Positions 41,310 through 50,681 of a stretch of DNA of 64,000 nt are shown here, in pieces; position 1 is the first letter of the stretch; each line of letters opens with the position of its first letter. Below the pieces are notes generated by a model. The model was not told the DNA's origin and did not search any database. It saw nothing but the letters and a program-made list of their open reading frames with translations. The stretch covers positions 1 to 64,000 of the forward strand of contig NZ_SLWN01000006.1 of the NCBI RefSeq assembly GCF_004342025.1, written 5' to 3'. The translations under genes and the position numbers were made by a program. The stretch comes from Kribbella steppae. Its GTDB lineage: Bacteria; Actinomycetota; Actinomycetes; Propionibacteriales; Kribbellaceae.

Positions 41310-42578
41310 ATGAACAGGTCCACCTGCCGTCGCGCCCGCACGCGCGCTGCGGCGTCATCCATCGGGATCGTTCTCACGGTCCTGCTCGCCGGCTGCGGCG
41401 GAGCGAGCGGCACGGTCAGCGGCGGCACGGACACCGTTGAGGGGAATGCGTCGGGCGCCTGCGGCCAGGTGCCGACCATCGCGCCCAAGGATCCCGACGG
41501 TGCCATCAAGGCGCTGCCCGCGGACCTCCAAAAGGCCTACAACGCGTACGGCGAGGAGGTCTTCGCGAGCGCCTGGCGGGACAAGCAAGCGCTGGACCGT
41601 CCTGCCAAGGTGGGCTTCTCGTACCTGCCTGTGTCCAACGCCTTCGCCGCGGCGGTCGTCAAGCAGACGGAGGCGAGCTTCGCCGAGGCGAAGGCCAACG
41701 GGCTGGTTCAGGGCGAGCTGGTCAAGCGGATCATGACCGATCCTGCGACGATGACGCCGGCCGAGCAGATCCGCGGCTACAACGAGCTGGTCAACTCCGG
41801 GGTCGACATCATCTACACCACCCCGCTGTCCGGCGACGCCATGGTCGCCGCGGTCGATGCCGCAGGCAAGAAGGGCGTTGTGACCGTCTCCCTGTCCGCG
41901 ACCATCCGCTCCAAGTACGCCGTCAACGTGGCCGAGAACGCCTACCTGAACGTCGCCGAGCCGACGGCCCTGGTGGCCGAGCAGCTTGATGGCAACGGCA
42001 ACGTCGTGGTTGTCCGTGGTTTCCAGGGACTGTCGTCGGAGACGATCGGCTACAAGGCGGTCAAGGACGTCCTCGCCGCCTGCCCGGACCTGAAGCTGAT
42101 CGGCGAGGTCAACGGCGCCTTCGTGCCGCCGGTGGCCAAGGCGGAGCTGCTGAAGTTCCTGTCCAGCCATCCGCAGAAGATCGACATGCTGGCGCAGCTC
42201 GGCGTGATGGGGTCGGGCGCCCACGCCGCGTTCGAGTCGACCGGGCGGGACACGCCCAAGGTGGTCGATGTCGGTGCGTCGGCCTCGTCACTGGCGTCCT
42301 GGAAGAAGCTGGAGACCAACGGTTACGAGACCGCCGGCACGGGCGGCAACGGAACGCAGGAGGCGAAGGCCTGGTTCACCGTCGGGATGATGGTGCTCCA
42401 GGGTGGAGGCCCCAAGGTCGGCACGATCACCCGCGAGCCGTCGGTGATCACGAAGGCGAACCTGGCCGACTACCTGCCGGCGGGCGCGACCCCGAGCGAT
42501 CTCGGCGAGGTCAAGGACGGCGAGCCTTGGATGCCGGCGGAGTACCTCGCCAAGTTCTTCGCCAAGTCGACCGCGTGA
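41310..42578 (+). CDS. Sugar-type ABC importer substrate-binding lipoprotein
   Basis: A 422-residue periplasmic-binding-type protein with a lipoprotein signal: a basic N-terminus, a hydrophobic run and the lipobox LAGC at about residues 27-30. The two-lobed binding domain begins at about residue 90 (KVGFSYLPVSNAFAAAVVKQ). It is considerably larger than RbsB. It should capture the substrate outside the cell for the RbsABC-like importer. An AAAGG site precedes the ATG. Confidence 0.88.
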   Translation: MNRSTCRRARTRAAASSIGIVLTVLLAGCGGASGTVSGGTDTVEGNASGACGQVPTIAPKDPDGAIKALPADLQKAYNAYGEEVFASAWRDKQALDRPAKVGFSYLPVSNAFAAAVVKQTEASFAEAKANGLVQGELVKRIMTDPATMTPAEQIRGYNELVNSGVDIIYTTPLSGDAMVAAVDAAGKKGVVTVSLSATIRSKYAVNVAENAYLNVAEPTALVAEQLDGNGNVVVVRGFQGLSSETIGYKAVKDVLAACPDLKLIGEVNGAFVPPVAKAELLKFLSSHPQKIDMLAQLGVMGSGAHAAFESTGRDTPKVVDVGASASSLASWKKLETNGYETAGTGGNGTQEAKAWFTVGMMVLQGGGPKVGTITREPSVITKANLADYLPAGATPSDLGEVKDGEPWMPAEYLAKFFAKSTA

Positions 42579-42603
42579 CGGCCGGCCCGGGATCGAGGTC
42601 GGC

Positions 42604-43365
42604 ATGAGTGCGTCATCGAACGGCGGCCGCCATGTCGGCGGCCGCCTGGCTGGCAAGGTCGCGCTCATCACTGGTGCCGCCTCGGGCATCGGCCTCGCCA
42701 CGGTCCTCCGCTTCGTTGCCGAGGGCGCCCTTGTGGTGGCGGTGGACCTCGGCGCGGAGCGGACGAACGGGAATGACCGCGTGCTTCCGGTTGCTGCCGA
42801 CGTACGCGAGAGCTTTCAGGTGGACGCCGCGTACGAGCGCGCTCTCGCCGAGTTCGACGGGCTCGACGTCGTGGTCAACGCCGCCGGTATCTCGGGAGCC
42901 CAGGCCGACATCGCCGACCTCACCGATGAGGACTTCGCCGAGGTCGTCGCGGTCAACCTCACGGGCACCTTCTACTCGGTGCGAGCAGCCGTCCGCGCGA
43001 TGCGAGGCAACCGTCCCACCGGCGGCTCCATCATCAACGTATCGAGCGTGGGAGCACTGGCGAACTTTCCACTGCCGGCCATGTACCCCGCGTCCAAGGC
43101 CGGCGTGCTGGGAATGACAAGAGCGGTGGCCGCGCTCGTAGCGTCCGATGGGATCCGCGTCAACGCCGTGGCACCGGGGGCAACCGACACGCCGATGCTC
43201 CCCAGCGACCCAGACGTACGACGTGCCGTCGTCGAGCTCGGAGTACAACGCAGGTCAGCCTCCCCAGCCGAGATCGCGAACACGATTCTCTTCCTGGCCA
43301 GCGACGAGTCGGCCTTCTTCACCGGCCAGACCTTGTCGCCCAACGGCGGCTACGTGATGCACTGA
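42604..43365 (+). CDS. Short-chain dehydrogenase/reductase
   Basis: A 253-residue classical SDR with TGAASGIGLAT, NAAG, Ser in VSSVGA, Tyr-x3-Lys in YPASKAG and the FabG-like end GQTLSPNGGYVMH. It starts 25 bp after the binding-protein gene and is probably the last gene of the importer operon. It would oxidise or reduce an intermediate soon after uptake; the substrate is unknown. Confidence 0.88.
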   Translation: MSASSNGGRHVGGRLAGKVALITGAASGIGLATVLRFVAEGALVVAVDLGAERTNGNDRVLPVAADVRESFQVDAAYERALAEFDGLDVVVNAAGISGAQADIADLTDEDFAEVVAVNLTGTFYSVRAAVRAMRGNRPTGGSIINVSSVGALANFPLPAMYPASKAGVLGMTRAVAALVASDGIRVNAVAPGATDTPMLPSDPDVRRAVVELGVQRRSASPAEIANTILFLASDESAFFTGQTLSPNGGYVMH

Positions 43366-43614
43366 CCGCCAGCCCCCACCACGTCTGGCGGAATCTCGGC
43401 TTCCCGGACACGCCGTACCCACCTCTCGAGACGTCTCCGGCGCTGGGCAGCCGGTAACGAGATGGGCGACTACAGCTCAACGTCTGAGGACTCCATGGGC
43501 ACCGCCGCGACTACGAGCTAGGCTCCACTCTCATTCACGGCCTTGAAGGTTCGGTCGAATGAGATCGGCATCGCCGGCCACCACCAGCTCCGGGCCTTAC
43601 CCGGCCCGTTGGCT

Positions 43615-43925
43615 TCAGTCGTGCATCGGGCGGGTTTCGGTCCAGTCGACGAGAAGTTTGCGTTCGGCGAAGTACCAGGTGCCGTCTTGTTGACGTACTG
43701 GTCGAGGTAGCGGACCGAGGCGACCATCAGTGTGCGTCGGCCATCGTCGCCGATGGTCACATCGCGAGGCGATGGTGTACCACTCGCCGCGTGCTTGATG
43801 GCCGTCGACAACGACTGTGCTCTGGCCGTTGACGTGGGGGGCGGCGTACTGGTTGAGGTTGTCGAACACCGCGGAGTACGCCGTGGTGCCAGTTGGTCGT
43901 CATGCTTGCCCGGCCGTCACGGTTG
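43615..43925 (-). pseudogene. NTF2/SnoaL-like gene broken by frameshifts
   Basis: Pieces in three frames join into one SnoaL-like pattern: VFDNLNQYAAPHVNGQSTVV, VVDGHQARGEWYTIA, DDGRRTLMVASVRYLDQYV and GTWYFAERKLLVDWTETRP. At least two frameshifts separate them, so no full product can be made. Such small proteins often act as dehydratases or isomerases in steroid or aromatic pathways. The upstream boundary is approximate. Confidence 0.7.
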
Positions 43926-43982
43926 TCGGCTTCGAGACTGGAGGTCATGTCACCTGACGACGGTCCGGCTTCGGTGCCGAGG

Positions 43983-45155
43983 TCAGACGAACGCTGAGTG
44001 ACCAGTGATGGACCTGCCGACAATGAGGGTGTTCATCTCGCGGGTACCCTCGTAGGAGTAGATGGCTTCGGCGTCGGCGACGTACCGGGCGACGTTGTGT
44101 TCGAGGAGGATGCCGTTCCCGCCAAGGAGTTCGCGGGCGTAGCCGACGGTTTCGCGCATGCGCACGGTGCAGAAGGCTTTGGCGAGGGAGGCGTGTTCGT
44201 CGTAGGCCGTTCCCGCGTCCTGAAGCTGGGAGAGCCGGGCGCAGAGGGTGGCGGAGGCGGTGGTGTTGGCGAGCATGCGTACCAGCAGGTCCTGGACGAG
44301 CTGGAACGACGCGATCGGCCGGCCGAACTGCTCCCGCTCATTGGCGTAGGCGAGGGCGTGGCGGTACGCGCCGCGGGCACACCCGACGGCCATCCAGGCG
44401 ACGCCGGCGCGCGTCATCAGCAGCACCTTCGCGGTGTCGCGGAAGGATCGAGCGCCGGGCAGCCGGTTTGCCTCTGGGACTCGGACGCCGTTCAGGGTGA
44501 TGAGAGCGTTCTGTACGACGCGCAGCGCCATCTTGTCCTCGAGTTTGGTGGTCGTGAAGCCTGGCGTGTCCTTCTCGACGACGAAGCCCTTCACCTGTCC
44601 GTCCTCGACGTCACGGGCCCAGATGACTGTGAGGTCGGCGAAGGTGGCGTTGCCGATCCACTTCTTCTGGCCGTCCAGCACCCAGGTGTCGCCGTCGCGC
44701 CGGGCCGTCGTCTGCAGACCGCGCGACGCGCCGGAACCGACTCCGGGCTCGGTGAGGCCGAACGCACCGATCTTCTCCAGGCGAGCCATCGCCGGCAGCC
44801 AGCGTTCCTTCTGTTCCTCGGATCCGCACAGGTAGATCGATCCCATCGAGAGTCCGCTGTGTACGCCGAAGAAGGTGGCGATCGACGGGTCCGCGGTACT
44901 GAGTTCCATCGCGATCAGGCCGTCGAGCAGGAAGCTCCGGCCCGGGCAGCCGTAGCCGGTGTACGGCGTACCGACGATGCGCAGGTCCCGCAGCGCCGGG
45001 ACGAGTTCGAACGGGAACGCGGCTCGTGTCCAGTAGTCGTTGATGATCGGCGTCACCCGCTTGTCGCCGAACTCGCGGACGGCGTGCAGGAGCTCGCGAT
45101 CGCTGTCGTCCAGCAACAGTTCGAGGCCGTAGAAGTCGATCGGGTCGGTGGTCAT
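43983..45155 (-). CDS. Acyl-CoA dehydrogenase
   Basis: A 390-residue true acyl-CoA dehydrogenase with FGLTEPGVGSGASRGLQTTA for FAD and substrate and KKWIGNATFADL. The catalytic Glu lies in IYSYEGTREMN, the arrangement of glutaryl-CoA-type enzymes. It is the last gene of the minus-strand PHA operon (25 bp after the depolymerase), so it probably feeds the hydroxyacyl-CoA or beta-oxidation route that supplies and drains PHA. Confidence 0.9.
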   Translation of the reverse strand: MTTDPIDFYGLELLLDDSDRELLHAVREFGDKRVTPIINDYWTRAAFPFELVPALRDLRIVGTPYTGYGCPGRSFLLDGLIAMELSTADPSIATFFGVHSGLSMGSIYLCGSEEQKERWLPAMARLEKIGAFGLTEPGVGSGASRGLQTTARRDGDTWVLDGQKKWIGNATFADLTVIWARDVEDGQVKGFVVEKDTPGFTTTKLEDKMALRVVQNALITLNGVRVPEANRLPGARSFRDTAKVLLMTRAGVAWMAVGCARGAYRHALAYANEREQFGRPIASFQLVQDLLVRMLANTTASATLCARLSQLQDAGTAYDEHASLAKAFCTVRMRETVGYARELLGGNGILLEHNVARYVADAEAIYSYEGTREMNTLIVGRSITGHSAFV

Positions 45156-45180
45156 GCCTTACTCCTCAGCAGATGGCCCC

Positions 45181-45966
45181 TCAGCGGGACAGGAAGCGGG
45201 TGATGACGGGCACCAACGTGGGTGCCTCGGTGACGAGCTCGACGTGCCCGCCGTGGTAGATGTGGAGTTCGGCGTCCGGGATCAGGCGGGCGAGGATCCG
45301 GCCGTTGACCACCGGGATGATCGGGTCGTCGTCGCCGGTCAGGATGAGCGCCGGCTGCCGGATCAGGCCGAGGAACGGCAGGCTGGTCCAGCAGGCGCCG
45401 GCGAGCAGTTGGTAGAAATAGCCTCGCCGCGATCCGCCGCGCGCCTGATGACGGAGGACAGCGAGAATGTCCCGCGCGTGCCGCCGTGCGCTGCCGCCGT
45501 ACAGGAGACCGGCGACGCCGGCGGCGTATTCGGGGTCACGGAAGCGCCGCGGCGTGATCATCCGCAGCAGCGTGGCCGGCCGCCCGGGCACCATCAGGAC
45601 TCCGGTCCCCGTGCTCACCAGCACCAGTCGACGAACGCGCCGCCGATGCTGGACCGCGAGCTGCTGGGCGAGCGCTCCGCCCCACGAGAACCCCAGTACG
45701 TCGACCTCGTCGTACCCGAGCTGCGTCAGCATCCGGTCGACCATCCACGCCAGCCGGGGGATCCCGTCCGGGAGCAGCCCGCTCCGGGACCCGCCGACCC
45801 CGGGTACGTCGAACCGGATCACCGTGCGGTCCAGCGCATCGACGACCGGCTGCAGAACCTCGAAGCCGGCGCCGATTCCGCAGCAGAGCAGCAGTGGCGT
45901 ACGGAGCGGATCTCCAGGAGTCACGTCGTACCGGATCCGGCGGCCGGCGGCGGTCAAGGTGTCCAC
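45181..45966 (-). CDS. phaZ: Intracellular PHA depolymerase (PhaZ-like), copy 2
   Basis: A 261-residue alpha/beta hydrolase homologous to that at 10994: VIRFDVPGVGGS, nucleophile Ser94 in GFSWGGALAQQ, and LILTGDDDPIIPV for the acid. The likely His is in YHGGHVEL. The GTG start at 45966 leaves a 1-nt gap after the phaC stop, so the two are coupled. It should mobilise stored polymer in this second PHA operon. Confidence 0.87.
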   Translation of the reverse strand: MDTLTAAGRRIRYDVTPGDPLRTPLLLCCGIGAGFEVLQPVVDALDRTVIRFDVPGVGGSRSGLLPDGIPRLAWMVDRMLTQLGYDEVDVLGFSWGGALAQQLAVQHRRRVRRLVLVSTGTGVLMVPGRPATLLRMITPRRFRDPEYAAGVAGLLYGGSARRHARDILAVLRHQARGGSRRGYFYQLLAGACWTSLPFLGLIRQPALILTGDDDPIIPVVNGRILARLIPDAELHIYHGGHVELVTEAPTLVPVITRFLSR

Positions 45967-45967
45967 G

Positions 45968-47647
45968 TCAGTTTTCCCGGACGTAGCTACCGGGGGCTGC
46001 CTCGAGCGGCTCCAGTCCGCCACCGCCGAGTGTCTGCCACGCAGCCTTCATCCGGCCGCTGCGCTTGCCCAGCCAGGCAGCGTAGTCCGGCCACCACGAG
46101 CCCTGCTCTGCCGTTGCCGTGCGCAACCACTCGTCCGGGTCGGGTGGGTTGCCGTCGTTGAGCTGGTACGTCGCCTTCGGGTTGCCGGGCGGATTCACCA
46201 TCGAGGCGATGTGCCCGGCCGCGGACAACACGAACCGGCTCTCCCCACCGAGCAGCTGGGTACTGCGGTAACACGACTGCCAGGGGCAGATGTGGTCGGC
46301 GATCCCGGCGATCACGTACGACGGCGTCGTGACCTTCCCCAGGTCGATCGGGGACCCGAGCATGGTCGCCGTACCTGGCTGGGTCAGCGCGTTCGCCATC
46401 GCCAGCTCGACGAACCCGCGGTGCAGCGCGGCGGTCATCCGGGTGGTGTCGGCGTTCCAGAACAAGACGTCGAAGGCGGCCGGTGATCGTCCCTGCAGAT
46501 AGTTGTTGACCCAGTAGTTCCAGATCAGATCGGTCGGGCGCAGCCAGGCGAAGACCTCCGCGAGGGCCCGGCCGTCCAGGTATCCCTTGGCTGCCGACGA
46601 GGCGACGGCCGCCGCGGCCATTCGCTCGTCCATGGCGGCCGACGCGAGTCCCGCCCGGCTCTGGTCGAGCACCGAGACGGCGAGCGTGAACCCGGCGACG
46701 CGGTCGAGTTCGCCGCGATCGGCGAGGTGACCGAGCAGCATCGAGGCCAGGATGCCGCCGGAGCAGGTCGCGAACAGATGGGTGCTGTCGGTGCGGCAGA
46801 TCCGCTGGACGGCGTCCATCGCGTCGAGGATCGCTTGGCCGTAGGTGTCGAGGTCCCAGTCGCGGTGCCTGGCGTCGGGGTTCCGCCACGAGATCGTGAA
46901 CACCTGCTGGCCCTGCTGGACGAAGTATTCGACCATGCTCCGCCCCGGTGCGAGGTCGACAACGTAGTACTTGTTGATGACCGGTGGCACCATCAGCAGC
47001 GGCACAGTGCGCACCTTCGGAGTCTGCGGGGTGTACTGGATCAGCTCCAGGATCTCGTTGCGGAAGACGACCGCACCGGGCGTCGCCGCAACCGTCGTGC
47101 CGAGCTCGAAAGCGGTCGGATCGACCATGCTCGGCACGCGTGGTGCGGTGGCGAGATCGCGGACAAGATTGCGTGCGCCCGTGACTGGGCTCAGGCCGGC
47201 AGTGTCGATCAGCGCCTTCCAGGCCACCGGGTTGAGCAGCGGGTTGTTGCTGGGGGCAAATGCTTCGACGAGGTTGTCGACGACGAAGGACATCCGTTGG
47301 CGGTCCCGCCAATCCAGTTGCGCATCCGCGGTCAGCGCGCTCGCGGTCTCGGCCGCGGCCAGGTAGGCCTGGACGATACGGCGCAGCACGGGGTTGCGGG
47401 TCCACGCCGGGTCGGCGAACCGCCGGTCGCGGCGGGACGGTACGCGGTCGGAGTGACCGATCGCGATCCGGCCGAGTTCGCCGGCCAGGCCGGCGGCGCG
47501 CCCGCCCACCGTACGCGGCCGGGTGGCCAGCCCGGTTGTCATCCGAGCCCAGGAGGCGTTCGGCAGGAACCGGCGCAGCGGGCCGACGGCAGCACTGGTG
47601 AGCAGCAGGTCGAGCGGTGCGGCGAGTTCGTCGGCGGGCGTGCTCAT
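45968..47647 (-). CDS. phaC: Polyhydroxyalkanoate synthase (PhaC-like), copy 2
   Basis: A 559-residue homologue of the synthase at 9292 with the same layout and no large gaps. The nucleophile Cys295 lies in FATCSGG, so the first Gly of the usual G-x-C-x-G box is Ala. The acid is in GIADHICPW and the His in AAGHIASMVNPPGNPK. Its ATG overlaps the stop of the acyl-CoA ligase (ATGA). This operon pairs ligase, synthase, depolymerase and acyl-CoA dehydrogenase, a full fatty-acid-to-PHA cycle. Confidence 0.92.
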   Translation of the reverse strand: MSTPADELAAPLDLLLTSAAVGPLRRFLPNASWARMTTGLATRPRTVGGRAAGLAGELGRIAIGHSDRVPSRRDRRFADPAWTRNPVLRRIVQAYLAAAETASALTADAQLDWRDRQRMSFVVDNLVEAFAPSNNPLLNPVAWKALIDTAGLSPVTGARNLVRDLATAPRVPSMVDPTAFELGTTVAATPGAVVFRNEILELIQYTPQTPKVRTVPLLMVPPVINKYYVVDLAPGRSMVEYFVQQGQQVFTISWRNPDARHRDWDLDTYGQAILDAMDAVQRICRTDSTHLFATCSGGILASMLLGHLADRGELDRVAGFTLAVSVLDQSRAGLASAAMDERMAAAAVASSAAKGYLDGRALAEVFAWLRPTDLIWNYWVNNYLQGRSPAAFDVLFWNADTTRMTAALHRGFVELAMANALTQPGTATMLGSPIDLGKVTTPSYVIAGIADHICPWQSCYRSTQLLGGESRFVLSAAGHIASMVNPPGNPKATYQLNDGNPPDPDEWLRTATAEQGSWWPDYAAWLGKRSGRMKAAWQTLGGGGLEPLEAAPGSYVREN

Positions 47648-49149
47648 GGGAGCACTCCGTCCGGTACCTCGACCTCGCGACGCTGGATCTTGCCAGTCGG
47701 TCCCTTCGGCAGGTTGTCGACAATCCACACCACGCGGGGATACTTGTACGCCGCGATCCGGGCCTTGACGAAGTCACGCAGTTCCTCATTTGTTGCCGTC
47801 GTATCGGACTTGAGGGCGACGGCGGCGCCGATCTCCTCGCCGAGAGCCGGGTGCGGGATGCCGATGACGGCCGCCTCGGCGACCGCCGGGTGTTCGTAGA
47901 GGACTTCCTCGACCTCGCGGGGATAGACGTTGTAGCCGCCGCGGATGAGCAGGTCCTTCTTCCGGTCGACGATGAAGAAGTAGCCGTCGTCGTCCTGCCG
48001 TGCCATGTCACCGGTGCTCAGCCAGCCGTCGGCGTCGATCGTCGCCGCAGTCTCGTCGGGCTTGTTCCAGTAGGACTTCATCACGTTGTGGCCGCCGATC
48101 TGGATCTCGCCGATCTCACCGTTCGGCACCGGCCGTTGTGCCTCGTCCACGACTCGCATCCGCACTCCCTCGATCGGCGTACCGATCGAGCCGGGCTTGC
48201 GGACCGCGTCCGGGTGGTTGAAGGACGCGACCGGCGATGTCTCGGACAGCCCGTAGCCCTCGAGGATGACGCAGCCGAAGGCATCCTCGAAGCCGCGCAG
48301 GACCTCGACCGGAAGTGCGGCTCCACCGGATACGCAGGTGCGCAGGGTGCTCACGTCGTACTTCTCGCGTTCGGGCACGCCGAGCATTGCGGCGTACATC
48401 GTCGGCACACCCTCGTAGACCGTGACGCCGTCGCGGGCGATCACCTCGAGCGCCTTCGCCGGGGCGTAGCGTGGGATGAGTGTCAGGGTCGCGCCGTTGG
48501 CGATCGCGGTGTTGAGACCGCAGGTGAGTCCGAACACGTGGAACAGCGGCAGGCAGCCCATCACGACGTCGTCCGGGCCGATCTTGATCAGTGTCCTCGC
48601 GGTGACCGCCTGGTTGGTGTTGAGGCCGGCGTGCGTCAGTTCAGCGCCCTTGGGCCGGCCGGTGGTGCCCGACGTGTAGAGGATCACGGCCGTTTCGGAT
48701 CCACTCCTGCTGACCGAATCGGTCATCGGCGGGCGTGCCGAGATCAGCGTGCGGAACTCGCCCGGTGCGACCGGCACGAGCTGAGCTCCCGCGGTCTTGG
48801 CACCGGCTTCGGCTTCGCCCGCCACCTCGTGCCAGGCGAACAGCACCCGGGTCCTGGAGTCGGCGAGGTAGTACTCGACCTCACGTCGCTTGAGCAACGG
48901 ATTCATCGGTACGGCGATGCCGCCGGCCCGGAGCACGCCGTAGAACACCATGGCGAATTCGGGCACGTTCGGCAGCATCAGGCCGACCCGGTCACCGGGC
49001 CGGACGCCGTACTCGCGGAGCAGGCTGACAACCCGGGATGCGAAGTCATCGAGTTCGTCGTACCGCAGGACGTCGTTGTCCAGCTGGATCGCAGGGTGGT
49101 CCGGGTACATGGCCGCGGACTCGGACAGGTTCAGGCTGAGGTTCGTCAT
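47644..49149 (-). CDS. Long-chain fatty-acid/acyl-CoA ligase
   Basis: A 501-residue AMP-forming ligase with the P-loop YTSGTTGRPKGAELTH, EGYGLSETSP, the hinge region GWLSTGDMARQDDDGYFFIV and the catalytic Lys in GPTGKIQRREV. It is the intact relative of the truncated gene at 13222. First gene of the PHA operon, it would activate fatty acids to acyl-CoA for PHA precursor supply. It is divergent from the PucR-type regulator. Confidence 0.92.
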   Translation of the reverse strand: MTNLSLNLSESAAMYPDHPAIQLDNDVLRYDELDDFASRVVSLLREYGVRPGDRVGLMLPNVPEFAMVFYGVLRAGGIAVPMNPLLKRREVEYYLADSRTRVLFAWHEVAGEAEAGAKTAGAQLVPVAPGEFRTLISARPPMTDSVSRSGSETAVILYTSGTTGRPKGAELTHAGLNTNQAVTARTLIKIGPDDVVMGCLPLFHVFGLTCGLNTAIANGATLTLIPRYAPAKALEVIARDGVTVYEGVPTMYAAMLGVPEREKYDVSTLRTCVSGGAALPVEVLRGFEDAFGCVILEGYGLSETSPVASFNHPDAVRKPGSIGTPIEGVRMRVVDEAQRPVPNGEIGEIQIGGHNVMKSYWNKPDETAATIDADGWLSTGDMARQDDDGYFFIVDRKKDLLIRGGYNVYPREVEEVLYEHPAVAEAAVIGIPHPALGEEIGAAVALKSDTTATNEELRDFVKARIAAYKYPRVVWIVDNLPKGPTGKIQRREVEVPDGVLP

Positions 49150-49284
49150 GGTGTCGCTCCGGGGTGGTTCGGGGATCTGCCTCCACGATCCGTCCGGGTC
49201 CGGCGAGCGTCGATGGCGTGCCGGCCAACGTGGACGGCCCGCGAGTGTGACCGCGAACAACGGCCCGGCGCTTATGCTCCGAGG

Positions 49285-50472
49285 GTGAGCACGGAGCGCG
49301 TCAGGTCGGCTTCCGGGCCGGAGATCGAGGATCTCGTCGGCCGGCTCCGGGCTCGCGCCGACGAGCTGATCGAGGCCATGGCGGCCCGGATCGAGCACGA
49401 GATCGACTTCTACCGCTCGGGTGGGCTGGTACGGCCGGACGCGTTGCGGGCGTCGTGCCGCGCGAACCTCGAGTTCATGCTCGAGTCATTGGTCAGCGAC
49501 GGCTCCGACCCGGTGTCGGCCCGCGAGACCGGGCGGCTGCGGGCCGAGCAGGGTGCGCCGCTGGCCGATGTGATGGCGGCGTACCGGGTCGGGACACGCT
49601 CCCTGTGGGACGCGGTCCTCGCCGAAGCCGCTTCGGCTCGGATCGCCGATCAGGTCCTGGTACTCGCCTCGAGTCGGCTGTGGCAGATGCAGTCGTCGTA
49701 CACCGCTGCGATGACGGACTCGTACCGGGATGTGCAATCGCGTCGGCTACTGGAGCAGGACCAGCAACGCTCGGCGCTGGTCGAAGCGCTGCTCGAGGGC
49801 CGGGTGAGCGGCGGTGGCACCCTGTGGGAGGCGGTCGAGCTGCTGCGGCTGCCGCACCAGGGACCATTCGTGGTGGTCACCGCGGAGGTGCCCGAGGTGG
49901 GTCGGCAGGCGTTGCCCGCGGTGGAGGAGCGGTTGCGGTCGGTCGGTCTCGCGTCCGCGTGGCGGCTGCTCCCGGAGTTGCAGGTCGGCGTGGTCGGCGT
50001 GCCGCCTGGGCGTCTCGCCGCACTGGTCGATCTGCTGCGCCGGTCCGCGACCGGTCGCGTCGGGGTGAGCCCGCCGTACGACGATCTCGACGGGACCGGG
50101 CAGGCGGTGCGCTTCGCACGGGTCGCGCTGTCAGGTTCGACCGCCGACGCCCCGGTGGCGCTGTTCGACGAGTCACCGCTGACCATGGCGGCGGTGGCGG
50201 CACCGGACGTGATGCAGTACGTCGTTCGGAAAGTGCTCGGTGGACTCGACGACTTCCCGCCCGACGACCGCGAGGTGCTGCTCGACACCTTGGCAGCCTG
50301 GTCGACCCACCACGGCTCCGCCACCGAGACCGGCGAGTACCTCTACTGCCACCCCAACACCGTCCGCCACCGCCTGCGCCGCATCGAGGAACGCACTGGC
50401 CGATCTTTGAGCGACCCACGCTCCCTCGCCGAGCTCCTCCTCGCCCTCGAAGCATCCCGCCACCTCGGCTGA
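49285..50472 (+). CDS. PucR/CdaR-type transcriptional regulator
   Basis: A 395-residue protein. The N-terminal helical region (residues 10-160) is of the type seen in RsbR-like or PucR regulators, a middle domain covers about 170-300, and the C-terminal PucR helix-turn-helix reads ETGEYLYCHPNTVRHRLRRI followed by EERTGRSL. No strong ribosome binding site precedes the GTG; a TATGCT hexamer 7 nt upstream would place transcription start at the GTG, so the mRNA may be leaderless. It is divergent from the PHA operon by 135 bp and probably controls it. Confidence 0.82.
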   Translation: MSTERVRSASGPEIEDLVGRLRARADELIEAMAARIEHEIDFYRSGGLVRPDALRASCRANLEFMLESLVSDGSDPVSARETGRLRAEQGAPLADVMAAYRVGTRSLWDAVLAEAASARIADQVLVLASSRLWQMQSSYTAAMTDSYRDVQSRRLLEQDQQRSALVEALLEGRVSGGGTLWEAVELLRLPHQGPFVVVTAEVPEVGRQALPAVEERLRSVGLASAWRLLPELQVGVVGVPPGRLAALVDLLRRSATGRVGVSPPYDDLDGTGQAVRFARVALSGSTADAPVALFDESPLTMAAVAAPDVMQYVVRKVLGGLDDFPPDDREVLLDTLAAWSTHHGSATETGEYLYCHPNTVRHRLRRIEERTGRSLSDPRSLAELLLALEASRHLG

Positions 50473-50681
50473 CCGCCGGCAGATCGTCCAGTGTGGCGGA
50501 ATTGAAACCCGGGACATCTTGAACACATCACTCGGTCGAGCGATGTAGATGTCGAGACGACCAAGGAGCTGATGGCAGACGACCCGGGTGTCAAGGCCGG
50601 CGTATTCGCGGTCGACGTTCTCCCTGGTCTCAGCTTCCCCGGAGACGACCTGCCATCTTGACGTCGGCGGGGCCCGGTTGC

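Noticed and set aside
47617..50472. 951-residue version of the PucR-type regulator
   Set aside because: The upstream part is antisense to the acyl-CoA ligase; the GTG at 49285 fits the domain start.
50473..50681. Possible small gene between the PucR regulator and the acyl-CoA synthetase
   Set aside because: Frames are short, lack a ribosome binding site and match no pattern I know; treated as intergenic.
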